From: Xestospongia muta
Taxonomy: Eukaryota > Porifera > Demospongiae > Haplosclerida > Petrosiidae
DNA length: 64,000 nucleotides
Reading direction: 5' to 3'
Assembly: GCA_963693285.1 (NCBI GenBank)
Contig: OY848923.1
Coordinates: 8,084,451-8,148,450, forward strand
How positions within the stretch are numbered: position 1 is the stretch's first letter; each line of letters starts with the position of its first letter. The notes beneath the pieces were generated by a model. It made no database searches, was not told where the DNA came from, and saw only the letters and a list, made by a program, of their open reading frames with translations. Both the position numbers and the translations under genes were made by a program. This document shows, piece after piece, positions 1 to 18,769 of this stretch.

Positions 1-1559
1 GGCACCTTGGACCGAAGAGGAGTGCAGAAAATTTGAAACAGGTGAGAGTGAATTCATTAACTTATTAAATATTCATTGATTATTAATTATTTTGTGAGTA
101 GTGGGAAAATACCTAGAGTAGTTCCAAATTTGATAAAAAACCCTCTAAAATTCCCAGTTCCATTCCCATTATGTCATTATGATGCAATAGCAACTTAATA
201 ATTGTAACAATTAAAGGGGCTATTGCTGTTACCCTCGTAATAGAGGAGGGATACCAATTACTTTTGCAGCTGTGCATTGATAATGCTTTATCGGTGTTTT
301 GAGATTGGAAAACATAGAATAGTTGTTCACAATTGTTATGAACACTAGGGAATACAATGACTGGTTTAGTTTTTTATATCTCACTCCACACGTCAGTCTT
401 AGCTTGTCCCGGCACGAAATATTTCCCTAAAAATGAGTTCACAAAAAAATATATGATCTAATAATAGAATCTTATTACATAATTTTGTCTTTATTGTATA
501 CACAATTGTCTTAGTGAGAATGTGTCTTGAATAGAGAGAGAGATGATCTGTTCATGGTACATTTTTTTGTCTGTGGGCATTTAACAATAGATAATTGATG
601 TTTGTGTGGATATGACCTTGAGACTGGCTTTTAATTAACTTTTTCTTAGAATATTGAATTTGGTGGCTTTTCTAAAGTGTTTTCACTTACAATAATAATT
701 TTAATAATTAACAAGTATTAACTCCTACATATGTTTATATATGTAAAACACTTTCACTTTGCAAAATTATGAATAATTCATTTTTTAGGACTGAGAGCAT
801 TGGGTAAAGATTTTTATTCTTTACAAAAGCAGGTTAGAGGATAACTAACTTTGTATCACAAATAGATGTGATGCTCTTGTAGGTCCCAAGTCGAACTGTT
901 CGAGAAATTATTGAATTTTATTATCTTTGGAAAAAGTCAGAGAGATATGATGCTTTTGCACAGCAACAGTCTAAGATGGGAAAGAAGTTTATGTTACAAC
1001 CAGGATATATGTAAGTGCTTAAGTTACCAATGGTAGCTGTCCTAGGTCATTGTGGTAAGTACTGATGTTCACTAGTCTAGAGCTTACTAATGGTAGCTAT
1101 CCTAGGTCACTGTGGTAAGTACTGATGTTCACTAGTATAGAGCTTACTAATAGTAGCTATCCTAGGTCACTGTGGTAAGTACTGATGTTTATTAGTCTAG
1201 AGCTTACTAATGGTAGCTATCCTAGGTCAGTGTGGTAAGTACTGATGTTTACTAGTCTAGAGTTTACTAATGGTAGCTATCCTAGGTCACTGTGGTAAGT
1301 ACTAATGTTCACTAGTCTAGAACTTACTAATGGTAGCTATCCTAGGTCATTGTGGTAAGTACTAATGTTCACTAATCTTAATTTATATTTTAGTTCTGAT
1401 TTTATGGAGAGTTATTTGGATCCACCTGATACAGAGTTTCCAGATCTTCATTATGGTAGCACTACATTAAGTAATGAAGTAAAAAAAGATCGTTCACAAA
1501 TTTTAAACGATGAACGAATACGTCAAATGCAAAAAGCAATATCAGCTAAGAGTTCGTAG
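1..1559 (+). CDS. MIER1/2/3-type SANT-domain corepressor subunit, 3' end only
   Basis: This is the C-terminal part of a gene that runs in from the left edge. Visible exons are 1-41, 789-832, 883-1010 and 1394-1559, joined in frame to give about 125 residues. The first three exons encode a SANT domain: [10 protein letters not shown], then GKDF, then [20 protein letters not shown] and FAQQ. The [12 protein letters not shown] stretch is typical of the MIER (mesoderm induction early response) family, nuclear proteins that bring HDAC1/2 to chromatin through an upstream ELM2 domain. ELM2 would lie left of this window. After SANT comes a short tail ([11 protein letters not shown]) and a stop. The last intron carries a 60-bp minisatellite. 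RERE/MTA-type SANT proteins are alternatives, but the motif fits MIER best. Confidence 0.85.
1018..1379 (+). repeat. 60-bp intronic minisatellite, six copies
   Basis: Six head-to-tail copies of a 60-bp unit are in exact register (near 1021, 1081, 1141, 1201, 1261 and 1321), with only a few substitutions. They fill the last intron of the MIER-type gene. Each unit contains GGTAAGTACT, a near-ideal 5' splice site, and TATCCTAGG. The authentic donor of the preceding exon (after 1010, GTAAGTGCTT) lies at the head of the array and resembles the repeat. Confidence 0.95.
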
Positions 1560-2069
1560 ATATTCCTGATCTCACCCACTGTTCTTTTCACCTTATCTAC
1601 ATAATATTAGTTTTTTATATTACACGTATTGAAATGATTACTATATATATAAAAACATTTTAAACCTTGAAATTATTAATAAATTGGATTAGTTATTATT
1701 TATGATTATAATATTATTATTTTCTCTATTTTCTTTCTTTCTCCCTATTTAACACTGTTAAATTACATTGCAAGAATATTTAACTTGAAAAATTAAGCAG
1801 CTGCTAAATAGTTTATGAATATTCATATATAACTTGAACCAAGGGGATTATGTTACATTGCCCCCCAAAAAAGATAACTTAATTCATAAAAAGTAGGTAA
1901 TATACTTCCTGATCAAAGAGAACTAAAATATTGTTATTGAAATTAAGCAATACAATATATAGAATATGTATCTTTCTCACACCACCTCCTGCAAGCTAGT
2001 GTGTAGGGAAACGCATGGCACGAAATGCCAGGTCATAATGGTACTGTTTTGGGAGATGAGCTAAGTCAC
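1560..2069. other. Intergenic, 3' UTR of MIER-type gene and upstream region of the next gene
   Basis: AT-rich DNA with no supported exon on either strand. It holds the 3' UTR of the MIER-type gene (AATAAA-like AATAAATT near 1678) and the upstream flank of the secreted-protein gene at 2173. Confidence 0.6.
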
Positions 2070-2078
2070 TATAAAAAG
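2070..2078 (+). promoter_or_regulatory. TATA box of secreted-protein gene 1
   Basis: TATAAAAAG, 103 bp before the ATG at 2173. All five related secreted-protein genes in this window have such a box at 87-104 bp. Confidence 0.7.
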
Positions 2079-2172
2079 AGCTCCAAGTTGAAGAGACTGC
2101 ATCTCAAATTATTTACAGCTGATTGATCATTGTATCTTTGTAACAGTTCTTCACCATTCTCAAGTTCTTACA

Positions 2173-3423
2173 ATGGCTGGACTCTCTCTGTCACTGACTG
2201 TTATTCTGGTATTCAGTTGTCATTTAGTCAACAGTGCTCCATCACTGATTCCACCTGCTGGTACTTTAGTAGACAACCAGGTGAGGAAGAACATTGAACA
2301 TAGAATTGAATTTACCTGTAGTAAACCAGATAGATGATAGTTCATTATACCACTATTCTTTCAATACAGCAAATTGTTAATACTCCTGTTCCTGATGGTC
2401 AGCAACCATATGGTGGGTATAGTGGAGATGGATCAGCTGTCTCTCCTCAAGATATTAATGTAGATGATGCTACAAGTAACCTCACTGCTGCTACAACCAA
2501 ATTGACCTCTTTGATAAACCACATCAATGCAACTGCAGCAGCTGTTTGGGGTGTTGTAAGTTAAAATATCTCTAACAAAATAGACTATCTAGTGACTTTC
2601 TTCTTTTGCAGAATAATATAGCAAATAATGGATTCTGGACCGATGTTAACACAGGAGATAGCTTGTTGGATGATCAATGGGCTCCATCTGATATCGATGG
2701 ACCTGATGATATTAAGTGTCCTGTAAGTCTTCACTTTGTCTTAGTTATTTACTAATATTCCATCTTCTTTGTCCTATAGAACCGTCAGATAAATATTGAT
2801 AAAAGTATTTTGTATGTTCAGTGTTTCTCTGAACATTTAGCCTACATTTTGGTCAATTTAACTCACCAACTAATATACAACGATTCTTTTAATCAGCCTC
2901 TGTTTCGTGAACATGTCTACCAAGCTTATGAATATGTATCTGTTGTAAAAAACATGAAGAAATTTGTAGCATCTTTTCCTTGTAGCTATACTCCTGCTAG
3001 TCCATCACATACTTGCACTCCTTTTGAAAATATCAAAGTTAATAAGGTAAGTCTAGTCCTAAAAGTTTAGGAATACAGTCATAATAGTGTTGAATAATAT
3101 GTTACACTGAATATAATCTCTTTAGTAACAATTTTGAGACTTTGAAAACTATGTTACTACAATAATATAATTAATATATAAAGTATTAGAAGAATATAAA
3201 ATAAGATGTGTATAGAGTGCCCTTTTAGAGAGGTTTCATTCGATCTCTTCCACTGTAGAAATATTTAAGTTGTTCCAATGCTCTCTGTTCTTCAATGACT
3301 TATGCTGAATTGGAAATGGTACTTGTTATATCTAAAATAGCAAGCTTCATGGACAGTACTAGGGGTGCACTCAATGACTACTATACTGCTGGATGTCTAA
3401 CAAATAAATGCAAAAAGTCCTAA
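2173..3423 (+). CDS. Secreted protein of unrecognised family (gene 1 of 5), 278 aa
   Basis: Exons 2173-2280, 2370-2555, 2612-2722, 2780-3046 and 3259-3423 join with every intron in phase 0. The product starts with a clear signal peptide (MAGLSLSLTVILVFSCHLVNSA). The rest is mainly amphipathic helical sequence with seven or so cysteines and several N-x-S/T sites, and no membrane segment. The last exon has KYLSCSN followed by a hydrophobic helix. A similar xxC[STN][NDK] motif is in the last exon of the other four secreted genes here. I recognise no known domain, so function is unknown; an extracellular ligand is possible. The gene converges on secreted gene 2 across an AT-rich spacer. Confidence 0.82.
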
Positions 3424-3737
3424 AGTGCTGGAGTATATCTGTGCAGTCTCATCATCACTTATTATTATTCTACTTGATTATTTAATTTACTACTATTTAT
3501 ATTTATTGTCAGGACTCAAGTTTAAGTTATTTTTCTTTTAAGCTGATTTTGCAATATTATCACTTTTACTAATTTAACAGAGTATTACTCTGTTCATTTG
3601 TACTGAACTCAATTTAAAGTTATTTTTCAGTTTCAAGTTGTTTTTTGCAATAATAAGTTTAAAATAATTTGAAGTAATTACATCCACTGCTATATATAGT
3701 TGTATAAATTAAACCATAAAATATGAACTTAGTATAT

Positions 3738-3795
<58 letters not shown>

Positions 3796-4374
3796 ATATA
3801 TATAGTTTAATATACTCAAGTTGTAGTTCTCCATTTTAAACTTATTTTTCTCCATTTTAATTTTAACAATTAAACAAACTATCACTCTCTTTTTTTTTCA
3901 ACGAAATTAAAACTTCAATTTTCTATTGTTCATTAGTGGCATATATCAAAGCACAACTTTAAATAAAATATACAAAATAATCATTTTGGCACCATTCTAT
4001 ATTCTAGTTGACAACTCTTGACTTTTTTCATATCATAGCATACCTTCTTATTACCATATACTGTGATTATCTGATATACTATGTATCTAACTGTACAAGT
4101 CTCAACTATAATTATTATAGTAATTTTACGCACTCATTTTCAAAAGTTAGAGACAACGTCAATCACAAAAAGGACACAATTTCAAGTTAACTTTTCAAAT
4201 TCAATTTACAATAATATATATATAACTTAAAGACATCTCATTTATGATAAGTTTAGATATTATAATAAACTAGTATAATACATAACATATATATAAATAT
4301 ATATATATATACACAAGTTAATAAGTAATTCTAGGATTGCCAAAGTCAATTACTATAAACGTAGTTTGATATGA
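3424..4374. other. AT-rich intergenic spacer between two convergent genes
   Basis: No supported exon. It includes an (AT)n tract at about 3740-3804 and shorter AT runs near 4290-4310. The short open frame at 4008-4190 is composed of AT-rich low-complexity codons and has no splice or family support. Confidence 0.7.
3740..3804. repeat. (AT)n microsatellite
   Basis: Nearly pure AT dinucleotide run interrupted by one GTATAT and one TATTAT. Confidence 0.95.
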
Positions 4375-5273
4375 CTAATAGGGGAAAGCATGTGCTGTGA
4401 TATTGTTAAGATACTCCATCTCTTGTTGGTAGTCATTTCTAATGTTGATGTTCATCCACTCATCAAATTCATAGCTACTGCAATCAAATCGCCACATAAA
4501 ATCACGAATGAACCTGTTCATTATCGGAGTAACGAAGGAAAATTGACTCAACATCATTAATTCAGCAGGATTACTGCAATTGACATTTGGACGAATAGTG
4601 AGAGCATCTCCATGTGACATTAACTATCAAAGAAAGAAAAAAAGAGATAATAAAGGAACGTATTCATATATTAGAGAAAGATATAGTTTCAGTAATAGAA
4701 TGTTCTAAAATAGATATACTATATATTTTGATTCTAAGGTTCTAGACCTCTAAGGCTACCAGTACTGCTATGACAAAATCAAGTTGATTATAGTAATATG
4801 AGCTACCTAGTATCACAACTTACCCATTCACAAGTATCTTTCATTAATGTTGAGAGTATTGTGCCAAAAAAACCAAGATAGTTCAAGTTACCAAACCCTG
4901 GATAGTTATATAGTTCATCTTGTTTCTGGAGTTCCAATAACAGATGACTGTAGATACCAGCTACAGCCATGAGTTGTAGTCCTGGTTCAAAAAGATGAGT
5001 AGCAATGAAGTAGGGATTGTTCGGACTTTCCAAGGGATCCTGAGTGTTATAAAATTTGGCCTGTGATAAGAGAAAATAAAGTATTGTTGTTGAATGGAGT
5101 ATATTACAACTTACAGTATAGGCACTCAAAGCCTTGACTCCTGTCAGTACATGACTCAATACTGAGCAGTTAGTGTTGTTAAATTGGCTGTTGGCAGCAT
5201 TGAGTGTAGGTAGACCAGTAGCTAGTATCATAACAAACATGAGAAGACACGTGCTTTGTTCCATATTGTTCAC
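4375..5273 (-). CDS. Secreted protein of unrecognised family (gene 2 of 5), 214 aa
   Basis: Minus-strand exons are 5115-5273, 4824-5060 and 4375-4623, all joined in phase 0. The product begins with a signal peptide (hydrophobic CLLMFVMILATGLPTLNAA). It then has predicted helices, few charges and about five cysteines. Exon 2 ends in TLMKDTCEW and exon 3 starts LMSHGD. The CEW|L junction recurs in gene 5 (NDGCEW|LESLL), and gene 4 has GEKW|LKAHG, so these genes appear paralogous. VNCSNPAELM in exon 3 is the shared cysteine motif. No known domain is recognised. It diverges from FRA10AC1 (428 bp between ATGs). Confidence 0.85.
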
Positions 5274-5351
5274 TTGTAGAGATGTAGAGTAGATCAGCTG
5301 AAAGTCTTGTTTAGATTCTAAAACGAGTTGCTCTGAGAACTGATCTTCAGT

Positions 5352-5360
5352 CTATTTATA
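5352..5360 (-). promoter_or_regulatory. TATA box of secreted-protein gene 2
   Basis: TATAAATAG on the minus strand, 87 bp before the ATG at 5273. Confidence 0.75.
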
Positions 5361-5626
5361 CTCATCCTGGCTCTCTTCATCCAGTCAGTCTGCATTTCCT
5401 TTCTGTAGTCAGCCAGAACTCCAAACATACAATAAAGTATGAAACAATGTAGTGTTTTATTCTGGGTAAATAACCACTTTATTATAAAATGTAGTAACTT
5501 ACGTATACTACAGTAGCAGGGGGTATTTGTTATGATTTCTTTGCAGTATACTATTTCAATATAACTGTTAATTATGAACCCACATTTAATTATCGCGAAA
5601 ACATTTTTACGCGTAAAACTTACAAA

Positions 5627-5638
5627 TGCGCATGCGCA
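5627..5638. promoter_or_regulatory. NRF-1-type palindrome upstream of FRA10AC1
   Basis: TGCGCATGCGCA is a perfect palindrome matching the known NRF-1 site and lies 64 bp before the FRA10AC1 ATG. An E-box (CCACGTG, about 5642) follows. The same core recurs between RANBP3 and kinesin-13. Confidence 0.6.
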
Positions 5639-5701
5639 AATCCACGTGTACTTTGCACTGTATTGGTGTTTTTCTTCCCTTTATTTTTTTATATACCCAT
5701 A

Positions 5702-6947
5702 ATGGCTGTTGGCGGCACTCATCGAAAGGATGACTATGGTGACTTAGACTCTGAATTTGACTCCTCTGAAAGAGACAGAAGACTAACTTGGAGGGACGAT
5801 CCTTTGTCTCATCAAAAACCAATTTCCGTCGGCCAACCTACCCACTCAAGTGGTCTTCCTTCCAAACAGGTTCTAGTTGATGAGAGAGATAAAGAAGAAT
5901 GGTATTCTCGTCGGTATCATTTACTCTCGATGGATGCCTACTCACGTCATAAAACATTAATTAATCATTATTTATTAGCTTCAGGTAAAAGTATAGAACA
6001 GATTCAACGACCCACTGACAAAGATCGTAACGATTATGATGTCTTAAGAGAAGAACACCGCTTTATTTGGGATAGCAACAAGGAAGCAGAAACTTGGGAA
6101 CAGCGCTTGGCAAAAGCTTATTATGACAAACTTTTCAAAGAGTACACGATATCGGATTTAAGTCGATACAAAGAGAATAAAGTGGCATTAAGATGGCGGA
6201 CAGAGAAAGAAGTTCTGGAAGGTAAAGGTCAATTTATATGCGGCAGTAAACATTGTTCTGAGAGGGAAAGTTTGACAAGTTGGGAAGTCAATTTTGGTTA
6301 TGTAGAACATGATGAAAAAAAGAATGCTCTCGTCAAAGTACGCCTTTGTATATCTTGTTCAAAAAAACTGAATTATCATCACAAGAAAAAGATGTGGAAA
6401 AAAGGAAAGAGAAAAAGTAAACATGAACATAAAAAGAAAACGAAAAGAAGTAAAAGAGAGAATGAATCAGATAGCAGTTCAGTTGATGAGGAAGATAAAG
6501 GTACAACCTCAATATTGTCTAATCTAGTATTGAGATTAAGGTTAATAATAATAATAATACCAAAGGTTACACTACCTATGTGGTATTTAAGTTTATATAT
6601 TCACACCTTTTGTTTTAACTGTAATGTTCTTGTTTCAGTATTCATTACCTCAATTTTCAATATTACGTCAAGTCTCATTCACTAAAACAAATACCCTTAA
6701 CGACAATATAATTTACAAAACAACAATTTAAATTTATGGTTGTTGTTATTATTGTTCTATTGTTCTCATAACACTGTTTAACGTAAACGTAATTATTATA
6801 ATTTTTTTAGATGTGTCAGAAGTGTCAACTATAACCCAGGGAGAATTAGAAGGCATTGAAAAAATTTGGAGTAAATCTGCTAAAGAATTAGTTGAAAAAA
6901 CTAAAGAAGAGGAATTTGATGATTATTTTAAAGACATGTTTATGTAA
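5702..6947 (+). CDS. FRA10AC1: FRA10AC1 homologue, nuclear/spliceosome-associated protein, 311 aa
   Basis: Two exons, 5702-6500 and 6811-6947, join in phase 1. The protein matches the FRA10AC1 family along its length: a YSRRYHLLSMDAYSRHKTLI block near residue 65, then RLAKAYYDKLFKEY, then the cysteine block CGSKHC (about 180) with SWEVNFGYVEH, and CISCSKKLNY. The paired CxxC-type motifs suggest a metal-binding core. A Lys-rich stretch (KKTKRSK) and an acidic tail follow. Human FRA10AC1 is known as a nuclear protein found with spliceosomes. I chose the ATG at 5702 because the codons upstream (from 5663) are a Phe-rich run without family similarity. Confidence 0.93.
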
Positions 6948-7886
6948 ATATTGTTATGTAATTGTTGCTGTTATTGTTTCATTGTTATTTCATTCTTATA
7001 GTAATATTGTAAAGATTGTTGTATATACTTAATTATAATTATGAATATTAATAAATGTTTTTGTATAATATTTACTTTTTAAAGTATACCTATTAGCATT
7101 TTAAAATACACCAACATAGTATTGTTTTTAAAAGCCATATTATAAATATTAATATCAGTAAGTGTATTGCCACAGTTAATACTAATGTCACTTTGATGTA
7201 CACCAAACCTCCCATTGTGTACATGTACCCATTCAGATTGTTTTGACTACAATTATACCCTATTTAGAAAGGTGCCCAGAAGGTTGGACTGATTCCATGT
7301 TATTTTCACACCTTATTGTTAATAGTCCACAGTCAGGAGAACTCTCTCAATTGCAAACCACCTGTAGTGTAGGAACCACTACATTGATATATAGTGGTAT
7401 ATAGAACAAGTATACATCATACCACTTCATTGTACTGGGGTGACCTCCACCTCTTCTATTGTATTCTGTAACAGTATAACTGAAGAAGGCAAGTCTACTG
7501 AAACAATCTACTTCCTGAGGTTTTATTTTCAGGAACTTGAGCCACCCAGCAGGTAAACAACTCTCTATAATTGTTTCATGGTTATTTTGTGGTTAATTCC
7601 TTTTCAAATTATTAGATCAAATAAATAGTAGTACATGTATTTAAATAAACAGTATTAAGTGAATAAGTTTTTAGTGATGTGAATTCTTGTAAATTCTATT
7701 TGTTTTTCTAACAATTCTTGTTTCAATAGCTTGTGTTCGCGTGTAGCATTTTGTCGGGCCTATATAAGTAATTCAAGAATTGATGGATAAAAATAAATGT
7801 ATAGATTCATAAATGAATGGACAGAGTCATACATGAGATTAGTACTTAGTTAAAACATTATTTTGACATTCCCAAGTATTACTATG
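6948..7886. other. Intergenic region between convergent FRA10AC1 and SPATA1-like genes
   Basis: AT-rich with poly(A)-signal-like AATAAA near 7049. I see no exon, tRNA or strong repeat here. Confidence 0.6.
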
Positions 7887-10800
7887 TTATATTGTGTTAT
7901 TAACTTTTTGCTCTATTGCTAAATGTTTTCTTGTTTTAGCAAGCCTCTCCTTTAGCTCCTCTATCTCAAGTTCCACTTGACGACATTGTCTCTTGTAATT
8001 TTCCTAAGAAATAGTATGTGATATATTGTAATACATACAATATAGTAGTATAGAACATACTATTTCTGATGGTTTCTCCCCAGATGATACTGTGAAACCA
8101 CCTGCAGTTAATGTAAGTGAAAGGATTAAAAATCCCATAAAATGAATAAGGTTAATGCTAAGGTGTGAGATGTGACACAGTTACCTTGTTTGTGATGGTT
8201 TGCCCTCACAAATGATTTCAGCACGTCAATGTTTCCCTTACACACTGAAATCTGATCCTCAAGGAGGGAAGATCTCTGCTTTTCTTGGAAGAACCTCCTT
8301 TTCCATTCCAGATCAACTAAATGGCAGGATATGGTAAGATATGTTATGGAAAGCTAATAAGATTAAGGTACAATTAATGGCTACCTCAGTGAAAACTGAT
8401 ACACAATAATATAAGTGTTTCTATAAAGTTCACTAATATAAGTGTGGATAAGAGACACCTGTTGCCATGGTAACAATTGATAAAGGACACTATCTCACAG
8501 ATGCCATGATTTTTGGGTATAAACAAACAAAGCTATTAAAGATTGAACATCTGGTTAGTTTGGTAATATAGCCAAGAGGAGGAGATATATGACCTGAGGT
8601 TTGAGTGTAAAGAGCTACCTCTAGTTAGGTTCAGTAGTATTATGATATATTTTATAGTTTTGACAGTGAAACAAGAGAACAAGATGTGGTTTGAATAAAG
8701 GCAGTCCTCAACACTCCTCACCATTTTCTCGTTGTTTCTTTATTGACATCTGTGCTTTGCGTATTTTGGTGGTCATGAGTCCTGTGGTTGTTGACATCTT
8801 GTTACTGCACGAGTCCCACAATGAGATCATATAATCTAATAATATCATATACTTACCACTCATTTTTGACTGTCTCTATTTCCTTCAATAATCTAGCCAC
8901 TGTAGACAATTAAAATTATGTCATTGACAATTAACATATACTCAAATATGTAGTACCATTGTCATCATAATCTTTGTTTCGTTTTTCTATCTTTTTTGAT
9001 TCCTGTGCTTCAGGTTGCTCACTTCTTTCATTGACTACTTCTCTAGAACCTGCTTTTATAATTTCTTCAGTAGTACCATTATTATTATTAGCGACTTTAT
9101 TTTTGTTCACTACATCACGATCCTTTCTTAGAGTAGTCTCCTTTTTGGTAGTTTTAGGAGCCAAATGTTTCTTGTTATTAACTTGTTGTTCACTTGATTT
9201 ACTCTCTATCTTCTTAGAGACTTTTACATGTTCCTTCTCTACGTGCACTGGCATCTTTGTCTTTTGTTGAGGAGGTTTCAATAAATCTTTCTTGACAGGG
9301 GTAACTTTATCTTCTTGTATATTATTACCACTGGAAGACTTTCCTTCACTAGAAGTAGAAGCAGTGACATCAGAAGACTTTTTATTTGACTGTAATGGTG
9401 ATTGTGGTGTTAATAATGTTTTGTCTGGAACTTTTGAAGTATTTTTATCTTCTATTGGGAATAAAGTCTGTTCTAATTTTGCTGTAGTAGCTACAACCTC
9501 AGGATCAGAGAGAGATATATTAACTTGGACGATTGGGTTATGCTGTTCATTATTAACTGTCATCTTTTTATCATATGTGTCCAAGTTTTGTAATGATTGA
9601 CTTGAAATACTAACAGAACTTTTGGATAATTCTGTTTTAAAGTCAGTCGGGTTTTCAATAAATTCAGCTTTACTTGATTCATTTGTTTTCTCTCTAGAAT
9701 GAGTTCCTATATTGACATCTGTTTTAAGTCGACTAACATTGTGATCACTTTGTGATAATAAGTCATCGGTAGCAACATTCCCTGGAGACATATACTTGTC
9801 GTCATGGTAACCACTGATAGCCTCAGGATTGCTAAATTCAGCTTTACTTGATTCATTTGTTTTCTCTCTAGAGTGAGTTCCTATATTGACATCTCTTTTA
9901 AGTCCACAGACATTGTAATCACTTTGTGATAATGAGTCATTGGTAGCAACATTCCCTGGAGACATATACTTGTCGTCATGGTAACCACTGATAGCCTCGG
10001 GATTGCTGTATCTATTTTGATTTGTGGTAGAATAAGTAGAAATTGTTGGAGTGACACATATTGAATCATCAGTGGATGTTAAATGAATTTGAGGAAGACT
10101 TGTTCTTCTGTAACTGTAGTTAGTTCTATCGGGTGAATCAGGCCGTATAGCATGGAGTGTTGAGTACTTTGTATTGCTATAAGGCTGTGATATTTCATGA
10201 GATTTAGTGGATACTGGAGGAAAAGGAGATAGCAATGTCCCTGTGAAAATAGAGGACTCGACTATTAAAAATTAAAAATGAATTACCAGATAATTCTAGT
10301 GGATAAATCTCTTTGTTTCTTAAAAACGGAGCATTTTCTGTTACATAGTCGCTATCAATGATATAAAGTTCACCAGTTCTTATCTGTTGAATAACAAATA
10401 TACCAAATAACATAATGAAGTATTACAATGAGATATCAATTACATTTAGTGGCGCATATATGGAGGCTGTGAGACAATGTTCTTGTTTATAAGATACCTA
10501 AGAAACAATATGATAACTAATTGAATTAACTCATTACAATCTGAACTAGATGTCCAGCTGTTCCTTCACATTATCAAGCAAACAGCTTGAACTTTTGTTC
10601 TCATATTCCCCACTTACCCAAGTCAGGCACCTCCCTAAGTTACGGAGCAGTACAAACTGTGATGGTAATAGTAAGGTTTCCAGTTGTTTCTCAATACACT
10701 GACGTAATTCAGACAATAATGCTTGTTTTGAAACCCTATGAAAAGGCAGGGAGGAGAAAGTCAAGAGAATTATCATTATAAAAACAACATGTGCTTCAAA

Positions 10801-11627
10801 AACATGCAAAAACATGTTGTCTATTGTGATTAGACCATCTGCTATCATATTTAAGATGTGGATTTTATCACTCTATTGAGTAGCATCTCTTCTATCAAAA
10901 CTACACTGTTGTCTTTTGTTTTCATTTTATAAGAGTACAAACTACTTGTATTATACTCATATAATGCAAGTCTACAATTTATATCTTCCACAGTTATAAA
11001 ATTAGTGGTATTAACCACATGTAATAAAGTACTGTGATGGTGATATGTTGAGATCAAGTGATATTAGCTTGAATGAGATTTAATACCTGATGAATCCTGC
11101 TGATACTGATTCTGCACAGACCACACTGTAAGCTAAACGTAAATCTCTTCTCCATGAATAAGGAGGAACCACTAGTACATGAAGATCAATTTCCTTTTAA
11201 AAAAGAATTAATTGATAAGTCTAGAATTAATAATGTGTTTATTAGCACAGGATATTTTAAAATTAGGAAACTAGATTTATATGTTTAGTGTTAATTGACA
11301 TTTTAAAAGAGTGAGAATTAAAACACATTAACACTGAATAACAAAACTTGTGAAAATACAGAATTGCAACAATACACTAATACACTGTTACTAGCAATAA
11401 CAAGTACTATTAAAAAGAAATCCCACAATATAAACATTATGTACTGGAACTGTTTGTCAATATCTATACTACAATATACTCTATGTAATAAATACTGTTA
11501 TTTCTTATACTACTTACAATCTAATACACAATATTACAATTATTGTTATCACTATATTGTGAATTGTAGTGTTTACTTCTTCAATAGGAGGAGGAGAGGG
11601 TGGGGTACCATACAATGGAGACTCCAT
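7887..11627 (-). CDS. SPATA1-like protein with long disordered middle and C-terminal coiled coil, 708 aa
   Basis: Eleven minus-strand exons join in frame: 11577-11627, 11087-11193, 10618-10735, 10444-10497, 10287-10383, 8957-10240, 8857-8899, 8722-8804, 8185-8316, 8061-8101 and 7887-8003. Residues 18-142 are globular, with LHVLVVPPYSWRRDL, SAGFIRVSKQ and FLRN/LGRC-type segments. They resemble the N-terminus of SPATA1 (LHVF.VP..SW and SAGFIRVSP from memory). Exon 6 (about 428 residues) is Ser/Lys-rich and disordered, with two near-identical units sharing SNPEAISGYHDDKYMSPGNV. Residues 570-708 form coiled coils (LLKEIETVKNE, RQVELEIEELKERL), matching the expected SPATA1 C-terminal coil. Cellular role is unclear; SPATA1 is testis-associated in mammals. 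The exon 6 donor (GTACTA, after 8957) is weak. Confidence 0.72.
9655..10013 (-). repeat. Coding tandem duplication in SPATA1-like exon 6
   Basis: Two adjacent units of about 59 codons, each running from SNPEAISGYHDDKYM to SSKAEF, differ at only a few positions (for example NDSLSQSDYNVCGL versus DDLLSQSDHNVSRL). This is a recent in-frame duplication within the disordered region. Confidence 0.85.
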
Positions 11628-11866
11628 CTCAAAGCGGGTAAGGATTCAGGTCGTTATTGTTCTCGATTCCTCGCATTGGAGCAGCTCCACCCAAATTGTT
11701 GGAAGCCATAAATTGTAGTATACGGAGTAATTAATTTCCGCCGTTACATTTTCTTAATAAATTTGAGAATGTTTCCGTTTATTTCCGTATATTACCACCC
11801 ACGTGGTTGATTTTAGAAGTTGCAAGTGACAATCACGTCTCTTTCAATTGATCATAGCAATTTAAG
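11628..11866. promoter_or_regulatory. Divergent promoter of SPATA1-like (-) and DIMT1 (+)
   Basis: Only 239 bp separate the two start codons. No TATA box is evident toward either gene. An E-box-like CCACGTGG lies at about 11799. Confidence 0.6.
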
Positions 11867-18493
<6,627 letters not shown>

Positions 18494-18769
18494 AATCTAT
18501 TATGAACATTTAATATAAGTTAAATTTTGCAACATATTTTGTAATAAAATAGTTTTAATTTCAACATCTCAAAAAATAAATATATAAATAAATAAATATA
18601 ATATAATATAATAATTATTAGAATTAATTTTAGCTGTCAGTAAAATAAATAAAATTCAATAAATAAATAAATAAATTGACCACGATTTAATTTTCATACC
18701 TAATAAGAGCACATTATTACTAAGATTGGTTCTAAAGTGACTTAATGCCAATGTTTTAAAACTAATTGA

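Noticed and set aside
1018..1379. CRISPR-like array
   Set aside because: Units are contiguous with no unique spacers, in a eukaryotic intron; a minisatellite explains it.
3424..3700. AU-rich (ATTTA) elements as in cytokine mRNAs in the 3' flank of secreted gene 1
   Set aside because: The whole region is so AT-rich that ATTTA is expected by chance.
8974..9600. Plus-strand open frames of about 100 codons
   Set aside because: Antisense shadows of SPATA1-like exon 6.
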